Under the pieces are notes generated by a model that saw only the letters and a list, made by a program, of their open reading frames with translations, made no database searches and was not told where the DNA came from. The translations under genes and the position numbers were made by a program. A stretch of 30,700 bases of DNA from an uncultured Robinsoniella sp. (lineage in GTDB: Bacteria > Bacillota > Clostridia > Lachnospirales > Lachnospiraceae). Where the stretch lies: NCBI GenBank assembly GCA_900539655.1, contig UQCR01000085.1:1-30700 (forward strand). Direction: 5' to 3'. Below, one piece after another: positions 15,465 to 24,800 of the stretch; within the stretch, counting starts at the first letter, position 1, and each line of letters starts with the position of its first letter.

Positions 15465-18446
15465 TTACCGATTTTTTCCTAAATCCACGATCTGCCTGCG
15501 TACTTTTTCCGGTATTTCAGGCGGAATAAATCCAGGTCTAGCCAGATAATATCCCTGCAGATAGTCAATCTTTTCCAAGATCAGAGCCTGCATCTCATCT
15601 GCCGTTTCCACACCCTCTGCAATGGTTTTGATATTATGTTCCCTTGCATAAGTAACCAGGTGGCGCAGCAGCATCTGCTTGTTTTTATCCTGGCAGATTC
15701 CCTCTACAAGGGATTTGTCAATTTTAATATAATCCGGACGGAGGCTTAGAAGAACACCCTCGGAGTTATATCCTGTTCCAAAATCATCGATGGCAAGCTG
15801 CGCTCCCCAGGTTTTTAACACTTCTTTTTTTGTCTCCATGAGCGGGGCATCCAGTTTGTCTTCTTCCGTAATCTCCAGTACTACCCGGGATAAAAATGCT
15901 CCGTAATTTGATTCTATATCAGCGATTTCTTTTTCACTCATACACTGATTGGCAATCGAATTGATAAACAGTTTGCCATTCCCGGCAGACACATTCAGTT
16001 TCGAAAATCCTTCCAGTGCTTTTGCAAATGTCAGCCGCTCAATCTCGTGAAGCTTAGACTGCGCTCTCGCCAGTGTTAACAGTTCAAACGGTGTCTTGAT
16101 GTTTGTGGTTCTTGGCCTCATCAGGGCTTCATATGCAAATACCTCTCCGGTGGTTGTGGAAACAATGGGCTGATACATATAATCCAGAAGTTCTTCTTCA
16201 ATCAGCTTATTCAATTCTTCCTTACACTGCAGCAGGTAAGATTCTTTATTATAGATATCCACATTGAATGCTTCCATCTGTCCCTTATTGGTCTTTTTAA
16301 CCAGATACATTGCAAAATCCGCATACCGGATCAGGTCGTGGTAATTTACCCCATCCTTGGGATATGCAGCTATACCGGCAGAAGCCCGCACCTGAATGGA
16401 AGTCATATCCTGGAAGGTAATCTTTGCATCCTTGAATTTAGCAAACATCTGTGCAAACTTCTGCTGGATCTCCTCCTGATTCTGATATCCATAGACAAAA
16501 ATCATAAATTCATCTCCCGACAGTCTTGAAATCACTGACTGCGGATCGGGATATTTCTTTAATACTTCTGCAGCCAGCCTGATGTATTCATCTCCATAAT
16601 CATGACCGTAAGTATCATTTACATATTTCAGATTGTCCAGATCCAGCATGACCATGGCTCCCTGTTTCAGTTTCTGGGGTTCTTCAAACAGACGGTCCAG
16701 CCTTGCACAAAATGCCCTGCGGTTAAAGAGATTTGTGAGAATATCATAATCTCTTTCATGCTCAATCTTAATCTTTTCTTCCATATCCTTGCTGATATCG
16801 GTAAGTACTACCAGCGTCCTGCATTCCTTTGTCACGACCTTTGCCCTCAGCCAGTAAGGATATTTTTCATTATCTATATGCAGAATATATACCCCTTCAT
16901 TCTTATCCCGGCTGACCAGATAGGGCAGCAATTTCCGAAGGGCTGCTTTTACCTTACCCGATTCTACGTAATTTTCATCTTTTTCAATTCCCAGAATCTC
17001 ACAAAACTGTTCCGTGCAGAATACCCGCTCAGGCTTATCATGATTATATTCACAGGCGCCCATTTTAATATCTGTCATCGCCAGAATCGTAGAAAGTTTA
17101 TTGGCATTGTTTGCCACTTCTACGCTGAGATTTTCAATCGTATCCGAAAGTTCGTCAATCTCGGATACCTCCAGCCTTTCCAGATGGATCGGTTTATCCG
17201 GATTCAGCGTTTTTAACTTTCTGCTGAGTGCCGTAATCGGGTTCGTTACCAGTTTCGACACCACATAGCTTGCGGCAACCCCTATAAAAAGGGAAAGTAT
17301 GATCATCACCAAAATACTGGCTCGGAAACTATAGAAAAAGGAAAGCAGATGTTCATCGGAAACAACGCCAATCAACACCCATTGCTCATTTTCAAAGGGT
17401 GTATGGGTATTATACAGTTTGATTGTCTGTACACATCCATAGGTCTTCTTCCCCTCAGATATAATGGGGTAAAAAAAGTTATTCGACATGTTATCTTCCA
17501 ATTCCAGCTGTCCGCCGATTTCCGGAAACATCTGTTTTGACAAAATACCTGTCTGCGTGATCAGCTGGTAGGTCAGCGGTACTTCATCTTCTCCGCCTTC
17601 GCTTTGCCCCATAGCAAGTACATAACTTCCGTAATTCTGATTGTCCAGCTCCTTAAAGGGCAATTCCGTATTCAGATAATCCAGAGACAGCTCCACCCCC
17701 ATTACACCGATGGGTTCCCCAGCCAGAATAATCGGGACAGAATAGGTAATAATCGGAATGGAATCGCCTGCTTCGCTTTTATTTAAATAAAAAGGGGTGC
17801 TCCAATACCCAAGATCATTACTTTCCATTTCCGGATGTGCCTTTGCCGCCTCAAAAGGACGATAGTAAAAGGCATTATCTGAGTCACTTTCCTCCATCTG
17901 GAATCCAGGAGTCCAAAAACGGTCCAGGGCAATCCGGTATTTATTCGTTATGTAGGATGGCCCCCGGAGTGCCAGCAGGTCGGAATAATCTCCCGTCGTA
18001 GTTGTAGGATCGGAATCCCGGAAATAAATACCGCTTTTAGAATCGCTTCCGTCTCCGTCAAATACTACGAACGCTCCGCTCACCACGTTCCTTCTCAGCA
18101 TTTCCAGCAGATAATCTGATATATGGTTCAGAATTTCTTTGCTGCATTCGCTGTTCATCACAATTTCCTGTGCTGTCTTCCCCTGCTCCTGTAAAATTGT
18201 CTGCACAGCTGATGTAATATCCTCTGTGGTGCTTTTGACATTTCCCCACCGGGAAATCAAATCATTTTGCAGGGAATTCCTGCGGTTATTTACTTTTTCG
18301 CTGAAAATATGAAATGAATTATTTTTCAGCTTATCCATTGTCCCGCTTTCAAAAACTACGCAATAAATTAATCCTGCCTGAAATAGCATAACGATCAAAA
18401 TTGGAATTAAAATTTTCTTCAATAATGATGTTTTTGATCTTTTCAT
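15465..18446 (-). CDS. Membrane sensor GGDEF-EAL protein (cyclic di-GMP synthesis/degradation)
   Basis: GGDEF domains make and EAL domains break the second messenger c-di-GMP. The 993-residue protein has a TM helix at about 11-31, an extracytoplasmic sensor region at 32-375 that looks like a dCache domain, a second TM at about 377-398, a HAMP linker to about 450, a PAS-like segment (455-560), GGDEF (about 565-730) and EAL (about 740-985). The GGDEF motif reads SGDEF at 643-647; Ser at the first position is tolerated in some active cyclases. The EAL site looks complete: E773-A-L, the LEITEED segment, D887-D888 in DDFGTGYNS, the lysine of IKIDKSLV, EGVET and QGYYLARP. So phosphodiesterase activity is likely and cyclase activity possible. 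GAGGAAG precedes the ATG, which is 12 bases after the lipoprotein gene: the two are surely co-transcribed. Confidence 0.93.
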   Translation of the reverse strand: MKRSKTSLLKKILIPILIVMLFQAGLIYCVVFESGTMDKLKNNSFHIFSEKVNNRRNSLQNDLISRWGNVKSTTEDITSAVQTILQEQGKTAQEIVMNSECSKEILNHISDYLLEMLRRNVVSGAFVVFDGDGSDSKSGIYFRDSDPTTTTGDYSDLLALRGPSYITNKYRIALDRFWTPGFQMEESDSDNAFYYRPFEAAKAHPEMESNDLGYWSTPFYLNKSEAGDSIPIITYSVPIILAGEPIGVMGVELSLDYLNTELPFKELDNQNYGSYVLAMGQSEGGEDEVPLTYQLITQTGILSKQMFPEIGGQLELEDNMSNNFFYPIISEGKKTYGCVQTIKLYNTHTPFENEQWVLIGVVSDEHLLSFFYSFRASILVMIILSLFIGVAASYVVSKLVTNPITALSRKLKTLNPDKPIHLERLEVSEIDELSDTIENLSVEVANNANKLSTILAMTDIKMGACEYNHDKPERVFCTEQFCEILGIEKDENYVESGKVKAALRKLLPYLVSRDKNEGVYILHIDNEKYPYWLRAKVVTKECRTLVVLTDISKDMEEKIKIEHERDYDILTNLFNRRAFCARLDRLFEEPQKLKQGAMVMLDLDNLKYVNDTYGHDYGDEYIRLAAEVLKKYPDPQSVISRLSGDEFMIFVYGYQNQEEIQQKFAQMFAKFKDAKITFQDMTSIQVRASAGIAAYPKDGVNYHDLIRYADFAMYLVKKTNKGQMEAFNVDIYNKESYLLQCKEELNKLIEEELLDYMYQPIVSTTTGEVFAYEALMRPRTTNIKTPFELLTLARAQSKLHEIERLTFAKALEGFSKLNVSAGNGKLFINSIANQCMSEKEIADIESNYGAFLSRVVLEITEEDKLDAPLMETKKEVLKTWGAQLAIDDFGTGYNSEGVLLSLRPDYIKIDKSLVEGICQDKNKQMLLRHLVTYAREHNIKTIAEGVETADEMQALILEKIDYLQGYYLARPGFIPPEIPEKVRRQIVDLGKNR

Positions 18447-18458
18447 CTTACTTCCTCA

Positions 18459-19901
18459 TCAACCGGCCTGCGTTGCCTCCAATTCCTTCGTTAGCTGACT
18501 CAGCCATGCTTCAAAATTTTCCTGGGTATTGTATTGGGCGATTGCTTCTTCTCTGTCCGTACCACTTTTTATTAATCCGTCAATTACCTGTTTGTCTTCC
18601 TTTGCTTTATCTGATAAACTGTATTCCAGCACGTCCCTTGCTTCTTCACTTCCTTCAAAAGCCTTGGCCGTATAAAATTTATATGTATCGGACATTTCAA
18701 ATGCGATGTCCAGTGTCTCTTCCATGACGGAATCAATTTTCCCGTCTTCATAGGCACCCAGGGTTGATTTCAGCTTCTCGCTTGTCTTCGCTTCTTTTTT
18801 TACCGGAAGATATCCCGATTCAATGGAAAATCCCATATTTCTATCTGTATCGGTAAACCATTTCATAAATTCTACAGAAGCAAACTCTTTTTCCGGTGTG
18901 GATTTGGTCACTGCCATACCGGCTCCCTGCTGAACAGCGTATTTTTCTCCCCCTTCAAAAACAGGAGCTTTTAATGCCATCGCTTCCACCGCATAACTGT
19001 TACTGTCATCAATAAATACTTCTTTCGGGAAGTAAGTGGCCGAGGTGGTTGATCCTACAAATGCCAGAATATCCCCAACCTTAGCATCATCTGAGCGGAA
19101 CTTGCCATATGCTCCGAAATACCCTTTTATGTAAGGAACATAGTAGCCGTCCCAGATCTTTTTCATTACCGCTTTATCCAGCTGGAACTCTACTTTGCCA
19201 TTTTCCACTTTAAAAAGTTCCGTTCCCAGCTGCTTTGCTCCAATCAGAAGATAATTCGCCATTGCATCCCTGCCGAAAAATGCTTTGCCACCGGACCAGT
19301 TATAATATTGTTCCGATACGTCAATCAAACCTTCCAGGGTATCCAGCTCCTTAATATCTGCGCCTGTATCAGCCGCGAACTTGTCCCAGTCTGTTTTGTT
19401 AAGCATCATCATCTCAGTTGACTTCGCCGTGGGGAAAATTTTTAATTCATTATTTTCTCCCATCCGCCCCTCTTCAATATATGCCGGATCATACTGCTCC
19501 AGCTCTTCTTTTGTGAGATAATCATCTAAATTGGCCACCAGACCTTTTTTATCTATTTCATACACCGTATTGGTATACCCAAGAAAAATACTTGGCATAT
19601 CGGAAGTTCCCACTTTCTTATTCGCGGTATCCAGTACCTTTTCCGATAATTCCGGTATGCTTCCGCAGTTCAGTGCACTTACTACAATCCCCTCTTCCAG
19701 CCCAACTGTACTGTTGAATTCCTTGATCATATTATCCAGTGCATTCTGCTGATTTCCGCTGTAATAATGCCAGATATCAATATTCACCGGTTTTTTCGGA
19801 TCTAACTTCACTTTTCCCGTGGAACTACACCCACCTAATGCAATTGCAAATAATCCTGCTGCGATCCCAAAAGCCAACATTTTCTTTTTCATCTTTTTCA
19901 C
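18459..19901 (-). CDS. Lipoprotein extracellular solute-binding protein (ABC family 1 type), orphan
   Basis: The 480-residue protein has a lipoprotein signal (basic start, hydrophobic stretch 8-21, lipobox LGGC with Cys25), so it should be anchored outside the membrane. The rest matches family 1 sugar-type solute-binding proteins: VNIDIWHYYSGNQQNALDNMIKEFN at the start, a central MMMLNKTDWDKFAAD and the AVEAMALKAPVFEGGEKYAVQQGAGMAV region, then FMKWFTDTDRN. No permease or ATPase gene is adjacent; instead it is followed 12 bases later by the sensor GGDEF-EAL gene. It may therefore present a ligand to that sensor rather than to a transporter. That link is inferred from position. The ligand is unknown; sugar or oligosaccharide is a guess from the family. 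Confidence 0.9.
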   Translation of the reverse strand: MKKMKKKMLAFGIAAGLFAIALGGCSSTGKVKLDPKKPVNIDIWHYYSGNQQNALDNMIKEFNSTVGLEEGIVVSALNCGSIPELSEKVLDTANKKVGTSDMPSIFLGYTNTVYEIDKKGLVANLDDYLTKEELEQYDPAYIEEGRMGENNELKIFPTAKSTEMMMLNKTDWDKFAADTGADIKELDTLEGLIDVSEQYYNWSGGKAFFGRDAMANYLLIGAKQLGTELFKVENGKVEFQLDKAVMKKIWDGYYVPYIKGYFGAYGKFRSDDAKVGDILAFVGSTTSATYFPKEVFIDDSNSYAVEAMALKAPVFEGGEKYAVQQGAGMAVTKSTPEKEFASVEFMKWFTDTDRNMGFSIESGYLPVKKEAKTSEKLKSTLGAYEDGKIDSVMEETLDIAFEMSDTYKFYTAKAFEGSEEARDVLEYSLSDKAKEDKQVIDGLIKSGTDREEAIAQYNTQENFEAWLSQLTKELEATQAG

Positions 19902-19949
19902 TCTTTCCGTATTATATTCTCTTTTTATTTAAGGATGCATATAGATGTT

Positions 19950-19955
19950 ATTATA
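19950..19955 (-). promoter_or_regulatory. Possible -10 element of the solute-binding protein / GGDEF-EAL unit
   Basis: A perfect TATAAT on the minus strand lies 48 bases before the start at 19901. A TTGTAT upstream is 20 bases away, longer than ideal, so the -35 is uncertain. No cyclic di-GMP riboswitch is visible in this leader. Confidence 0.45.
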
Positions 19956-20033
19956 TCATATTTTCACCAACTGAGATACAATTTTATTTGACTAAAGCGA
20001 GAATATCTGCAAAGGTTTTTTCCCGCCAGAACC

Positions 20034-20064
20034 TAAAAAAAGATACCGGATCTCCCGGTATCTT
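20034..20064 (-). terminator. Rho-independent terminator after yajC
   Basis: A perfect 10-bp stem (AAGATACCGG with CCGGTATCTT, 5-base loop) followed by seven T residues on the minus strand, 9 bases after the yajC stop. Confidence 0.95.
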
Positions 20065-20073
20065 CAACACTCT

Positions 20074-20382
20074 TTATTCTGCTTCTGGTTTTTCAACTTC
20101 AGCAATCGCAGCTTTTCTCATTGGAATTCTACAGTTCTTATTGCTTCCAAATTCTACAATTACGTCTTCGTCTGTAATATCAATTATAACACCGTAAAAT
20201 CCTCCGGTAGTTACGATACTATCTCCTACAGCAAGATCAGACAGCATTGCATTTAATCTCTTCTGCTCCTTCTTCTGCGGTCTGATAGCAAAAAAGTACA
20301 TTGCTGCACCAATTACTACTACGTAGAGAATTAAAAGACCCATTCCACCTGCAGCACCGCCGGCACTCAAAACATTACTCAT
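20074..20382 (-). CDS. yajC: Preprotein translocase accessory subunit YajC
   Basis: YajC is a small inner-membrane partner of the SecDF part of the Sec export machinery. The 102-residue product has a Gly-rich start, one TM helix at about 13-32, the FAIRPQKKEQKR motif just after it, and the beta-rich cytoplasmic domain (VGDSIVTTGGFYGVI...). The start at 20382 (MSNVLSAGG) has GGAGGAAG about 8 bases upstream; an in-frame start at 20409 would add 9 residues and put this site inside. It follows tgt by 82 bases, the standard tgt-yajC order, and a terminator comes directly after, so secDF are not in this unit. Confidence 0.94.
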   Translation of the reverse strand: MSNVLSAGGAAGGMGLLILYVVVIGAAMYFFAIRPQKKEQKRLNAMLSDLAVGDSIVTTGGFYGVIIDITDEDVIVEFGSNKNCRIPMRKAAIAEVEKPEAE

Positions 20383-20464
20383 GTGTGACTTCCTCCATTT
20401 CTTTTTCACTCATAAATTACATAATACACAAATTCTGCCAAATCATCAAGTATTTTTTAATAAT

Positions 20465-21607
20465 TTAGCGAATTTTAATGTTTCCCTGTTCAAAACCTTC
20501 CAATTTTGCTTTTTTGTACTCTCCGAAACGCCCCTGTTCGATGGCTTCCCGAATCTCTTCCATCATGTGATTATAGAAGTACAGATTATGAAGTACACAC
20601 AGACGCATTCCCAGCATTTCCTTCGCCTTTAACAGATGGCGGATATATGACCTGCTGTAATGGCGGCATGCCGGACACTGGCATCCCTCTTCGATCGGCC
20701 TTCCATCCAGTTCAAATTTGGCATTAAACAGGTTCAGCTTGCCAAGATTTGTATAGACATGCCCATGACGCCCATTTCTGCTGGGATACACACAGTCAAA
20801 GAAATCCACGCCTCTGTCCACTGCTTCCAGAATATTTGCCGGTGTTCCCACTCCCATGAGATACGTAGGCTTATCCACTGGAAGATGTGGTACTACTGCA
20901 TCTAAAATGCGGTACATTTCTTCATGAGTTTCTCCCACAGCGAGACCGCCGATGGCATATCCGTCCAGATCCATCTGCGCGATGGTTTTTGCATGTTCGA
21001 TTCGGATATCTTCGTAAACCGCCCCCTGGTTTATGGCGAATAATAACTGGTCTTTATTGATTGTATCTTCCAGGCTGTTCAGCCTTGCCATTTCCTCTTT
21101 ACATCTGGCTAGCCATCTGGTGGTCCGGTCAACAGAATTCTGAACGTATTCCCTGCTTGCGACGCTGGATGGGCACTCATCGAATGCCATTGCTATGGTT
21201 GACGCCAGATTGGACTGAATCTGCATGCTTTCTTCAGGTCCCATGAAGATTTTTCTGCCGTCAATATGGGAACTGAAGTATACGCCTTCTTCCTTAATCT
21301 TACGAAGACCAGCCAGTGAGAACACCTGGAATCCGCCGGAATCCGTTAAAATAGGTTTGTCCCATACCATGAATTTATGCAGTCCGCCCATTTTTCTGAC
21401 TACATCGTCACCCGGACGGACATGGAGATGGTAGGTATTGGAAAGCTCCACCTGGGTTTTAATCTCCTGAAGGTCCTGGGTGGACACTGCTCCCTTAATC
21501 GCTGCCGCTGTACCCACATTCATGAATACCGGTGTCTGTATAACTCCATGTACCGTATGCAGTTCGCCTCTTTTTGCTTTACCGTCTTGTTTTATAAGTC
21601 TGTACAT
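20465..21607 (-). CDS. tgt: Queuine/preQ1 tRNA-ribosyltransferase
   Basis: Tgt swaps guanine 34 of GUN-anticodon tRNAs for preQ1 in the bacterial queuosine pathway. The 380-residue protein has the catalytic LTDSGGFQVFSL with D89 (acid/base), the nucleophile D271 in FFDCVYPSRNGRHG, and the zinc site C309-x-C311-x2-C314 with H340. Length matches the family. The ribosome binding site before the ATG is weak (CAGGT), while the promoter upstream is good. tgt heads a two-gene unit with yajC. queA is not in the window. Confidence 0.96.
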   Translation of the reverse strand: MYRLIKQDGKAKRGELHTVHGVIQTPVFMNVGTAAAIKGAVSTQDLQEIKTQVELSNTYHLHVRPGDDVVRKMGGLHKFMVWDKPILTDSGGFQVFSLAGLRKIKEEGVYFSSHIDGRKIFMGPEESMQIQSNLASTIAMAFDECPSSVASREYVQNSVDRTTRWLARCKEEMARLNSLEDTINKDQLLFAINQGAVYEDIRIEHAKTIAQMDLDGYAIGGLAVGETHEEMYRILDAVVPHLPVDKPTYLMGVGTPANILEAVDRGVDFFDCVYPSRNGRHGHVYTNLGKLNLFNAKFELDGRPIEEGCQCPACRHYSRSYIRHLLKAKEMLGMRLCVLHNLYFYNHMMEEIREAIEQGRFGEYKKAKLEGFEQGNIKIR

Positions 21608-21667
21608 TAATATTACCTGCTTTATGTTTATTTTATTGTTTGAGCAAATCCCAAAACGCTCTCAAGT

Positions 21668-21696
21668 ATTTTATCATAACTTTCCTTAAAGTACAA
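21668..21696 (-). promoter_or_regulatory. tgt-yajC promoter
   Basis: On the minus strand TTGTAC (21691-21696), 17-base spacer, TAAAAT (21668-21673), preceded by TGA. It lies about 60 bases before the tgt start and fires away from the plus-strand promoter at 21758. Confidence 0.7.
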
Positions 21697-21757
21697 GTTT
21701 TGGAAAATGTCATCTTCTATTCATCTTTTAATAGGAAATCATTTCTGTATTTTAGGA

Positions 21758-21786
21758 TTGTATTTTAAACTGATTTGTCGTATAAT
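21758..21786 (+). promoter_or_regulatory. Promoter of the fused dehydratase-activator gene
   Basis: TTGTAT (21758-21763), 17-base spacer and a perfect TATAAT (21781-21786). The start would give a leader of about 100 bases before the ATG at 21896. Confidence 0.75.
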
Positions 21787-21824
21787 GTAGCGTGGTATTC
21801 AATGCCATACAAGATATAGTATAC

Positions 21825-21861
21825 CAGCAGGCACTTTTCATATACTTTAATTGACCTGCTG
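21825..21861 (+). other. Hairpin in the 5' leader of the fused activator gene
   Basis: CAGCAGG (21825-21831) pairs perfectly with CCTGCTG (21855-21861) around a 23-base loop, in the untranslated leader. It matches no riboswitch I know and may just be structure. Confidence 0.4.
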
Positions 21862-21895
21862 CAACGTAACTCTCACATAGATTGGAGGCACATAC

Positions 21896-24800
21896 ATGCA
21901 AAATGATATAAATAAAAATGCCTTACATAGTCTGGGAATTGACATTGGTTCAACCACAGTTAAGATTGCGATTCTCGATCACGAACAAAATCTTCTGTTT
22001 TCTGACTACGAAAGACATTATGCCAATATTCAGGAGACCTTGTCTTCTTTATTAAAAAAAGCTTATGACCAGCTGGGAGAACTTTCCCTGGCACCTATGA
22101 TTACCGGCTCGGGCGGACTTACCCTTGCCAAACATCTGGGGGTACCATTTGTCCAGGAAGTTATCGCTGTGTCGACGGCACTTCAGGATTATGCACCACA
22201 GACTGATGTCGCCATTGAACTGGGCGGCGAAGATGCTAAGATTATTTACTTTGAAGGCGGCAGCGTGGAACAGCGTATGAATGGCATATGCGCAGGCGGT
22301 ACCGGCTCCTTTATCGATCAGATGGCGTCCCTGCTGCAGACAGATGCTACTGGTCTGAATGAATATGCGAAGAACTATAATTCACTCTATACAATAGCTG
22401 CCCGTTGCGGAGTATTTGCAAAATCGGATATCCAGCCTCTGATTAATGAAGGTGCAACAAAAGAAGATTTATCTGCATCTATTTTCCAGGCTGTGGTTAA
22501 CCAGACTATCAGTGGCCTCGCCTGCGGGAAACCAATCCGGGGCCACGTAGCCTTTCTTGGGGGGCCACTGCACTTTCTCTCCGAGTTAAAACAGGCATTT
22601 ATCCGTACTTTAAAACTGGATGACGAACACGCTATTACTCCTGACAATTCCCATCTGTTTGCAGCGATAGGTTCCGCGCTGAATCATGATCCGGAGGTTA
22701 CTACTTCTTTGGAAGCACTGATTGCTAAGCTTTCCTCCGCTATTAAAATGGAGTTTGAAGTAGCCCGTATGGAACCGCTGTTTGAATCAGATGAAGACTA
22801 TGCGGCATTTAACGAAAGACAGAGTAAATACAATGTAGTAACCGCTGACCTGAGTTCCTATGAAGGGCTTTGCTTCCTTGGCATTGATGCCGGTTCCACT
22901 ACTACAAAAGCGGCTCTCGTTGGAGAAGACGGCTCTTTGCTGTATTCGTTTTACAGCAGCAACAACGGGAGTCCTCTAAATACTACCATCTCCGCAATTA
23001 AAGAAATTTATTCACTGATGCCGGACTCTGCAACGATTGCCTACTCCTGTTCTACAGGATATGGAGAGGCTCTTATAAAAGCAGCTCTGATGCTGGATGA
23101 AGGAGAAGTAGAAACGGTTTCCCACTATTATGCTGCAGCATTCTTTGATCCGGAAGTGGACTGTATTCTGGACATTGGCGGCCAGGATATGAAGTGCATT
23201 AAAATTAAGAATAACACCGTAGACAGTGTTCAGTTAAATGAAGCCTGCTCATCGGGTTGCGGATCCTTCATCGAAACCTTTGCCAAATCACTGAACTACA
23301 GCGTTCAGGATTTTGCCAAAGCCGCTCTTTTTGCAAAGCACCCTATAGACCTTGGTACCAGATGTACCGTATTCATGAACTCCAAGGTAAAACAGGCACA
23401 GAAAGAAGGCGCAGAAGTTTCAGATATTTCTGCCGGCCTTGCTTATTCTGTTATAAAAAATGCGCTGTATAAAGTAATTAAAGTCTCAGATGCTTCTGAA
23501 CTTGGACGCCACATCGTAGTCCAGGGAGGAACCTTCTATAACGATGCTGTTCTTAGAAGCTTTGAAAAAATCGCAGAATGCGAAGCAATCCGCCCGGATA
23601 TCGCCGGTATTATGGGTGCATTCGGTGCTGCCCTGATTGCCAGAGAACGGTACAACGAAAATGCGGAAACAACTATGCTTTCCATTGATAAGATCAATAA
23701 GCTGCAGTTCGCCACTACTATGGCAAAGTGTAAAGGCTGTACCAATCACTGCCGGCTGACCGTCAACCGTTTTACCGGTGGACGCCAGTTCGTAAGCGGC
23801 AACCGTTGTGAACGGGGGCTTGGAAAAGAAAAGAACAAGGATAATATCCCGAACCTATTTGATTATAAAAATAAACTGATGTTTTCCTATGCACCGCTGG
23901 AAGAGGATGAAGCAGTCCGCGGCACCGTAGGTATTCCAAGGGTTCTGAATATGTATGACAATTACCCGTTCTGGTTTACATTTTTTAACCAGTTGAAATA
24001 CAAGGTTGTGCTGTCACCTCCTTCGACCCACAAAATTTATGAGCTGGGTATAGAATCCATCCCCAGCGAATCGGAATGTTATCCGGCAAAACTGGCACAC
24101 GGACATGTGACCTGGCTGATCCGCCAGGGAATCAATTTCATTTTTTACCCATGTATTCCTTACGAAAGGAATGAATTCCCCGAGGCCAACAACCATTACA
24201 ACTGCCCGATTGTAACCTCATATGCAGAGAATATCAAAAATAATATCGAGGAAATTAAAACAGAGAAAATTAATTTCTGTAATCCGTTCCTGTCATTTAC
24301 CAGCGTAGATACAATTTGCTCCCAGCTATACAAAACTTTCCCCCGTATTCCGGCAGAAGAAGTGAAAGCCGCTGTACAGGCAGGATGGGATGAACTGGAC
24401 CGCATCCGCCAGGAAATGTACCGCAAAGGTGAAGAAACCATTGCCTATTTAAAGGAAACAGGAAGGCACGGAATTGTACTTGCGGGACGTCCATACCACA
24501 TCGATTCGGAGATCAACCACGGGATTCCCGAGCTGATTAACTCCTATGGAGTAGCTGTTTTGACAGAAGACAGTGTATCACATTTAAACCAGCCGGAACG
24601 TCCGTTAATCGTAATGGATCAGTGGATGTACCACAGCAGGCTTTATGCTGCGGCAAACTACGTTAAGACTACGGAAAATCTGGATCTGATTCAGCTGAAC
24701 TCCTTCGGCTGCGGTCTGGATGCCGTTACCACCGACTCGGTGAGTGACATCCTGGCAAATTCAGGTAAAATCTATACCTGCCTGAAAATTGATGAAGTAA

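Noticed and set aside
16602..17216. Plus-strand open frame (204 codons) within the GGDEF-EAL gene
   Set aside because: Antisense shadow of a well-supported coding region.
19902..20030. Cyclic di-GMP riboswitch upstream of the solute-binding protein / GGDEF-EAL genes
   Set aside because: No GEMM-type conserved core could be found.
19902..20033. Possible SCIFF (six-cysteine) peptide gene, often found next to tgt-yajC in Clostridia
   Set aside because: No cysteine-rich frame is present; a terminator directly follows yajC and the rest is promoter region.
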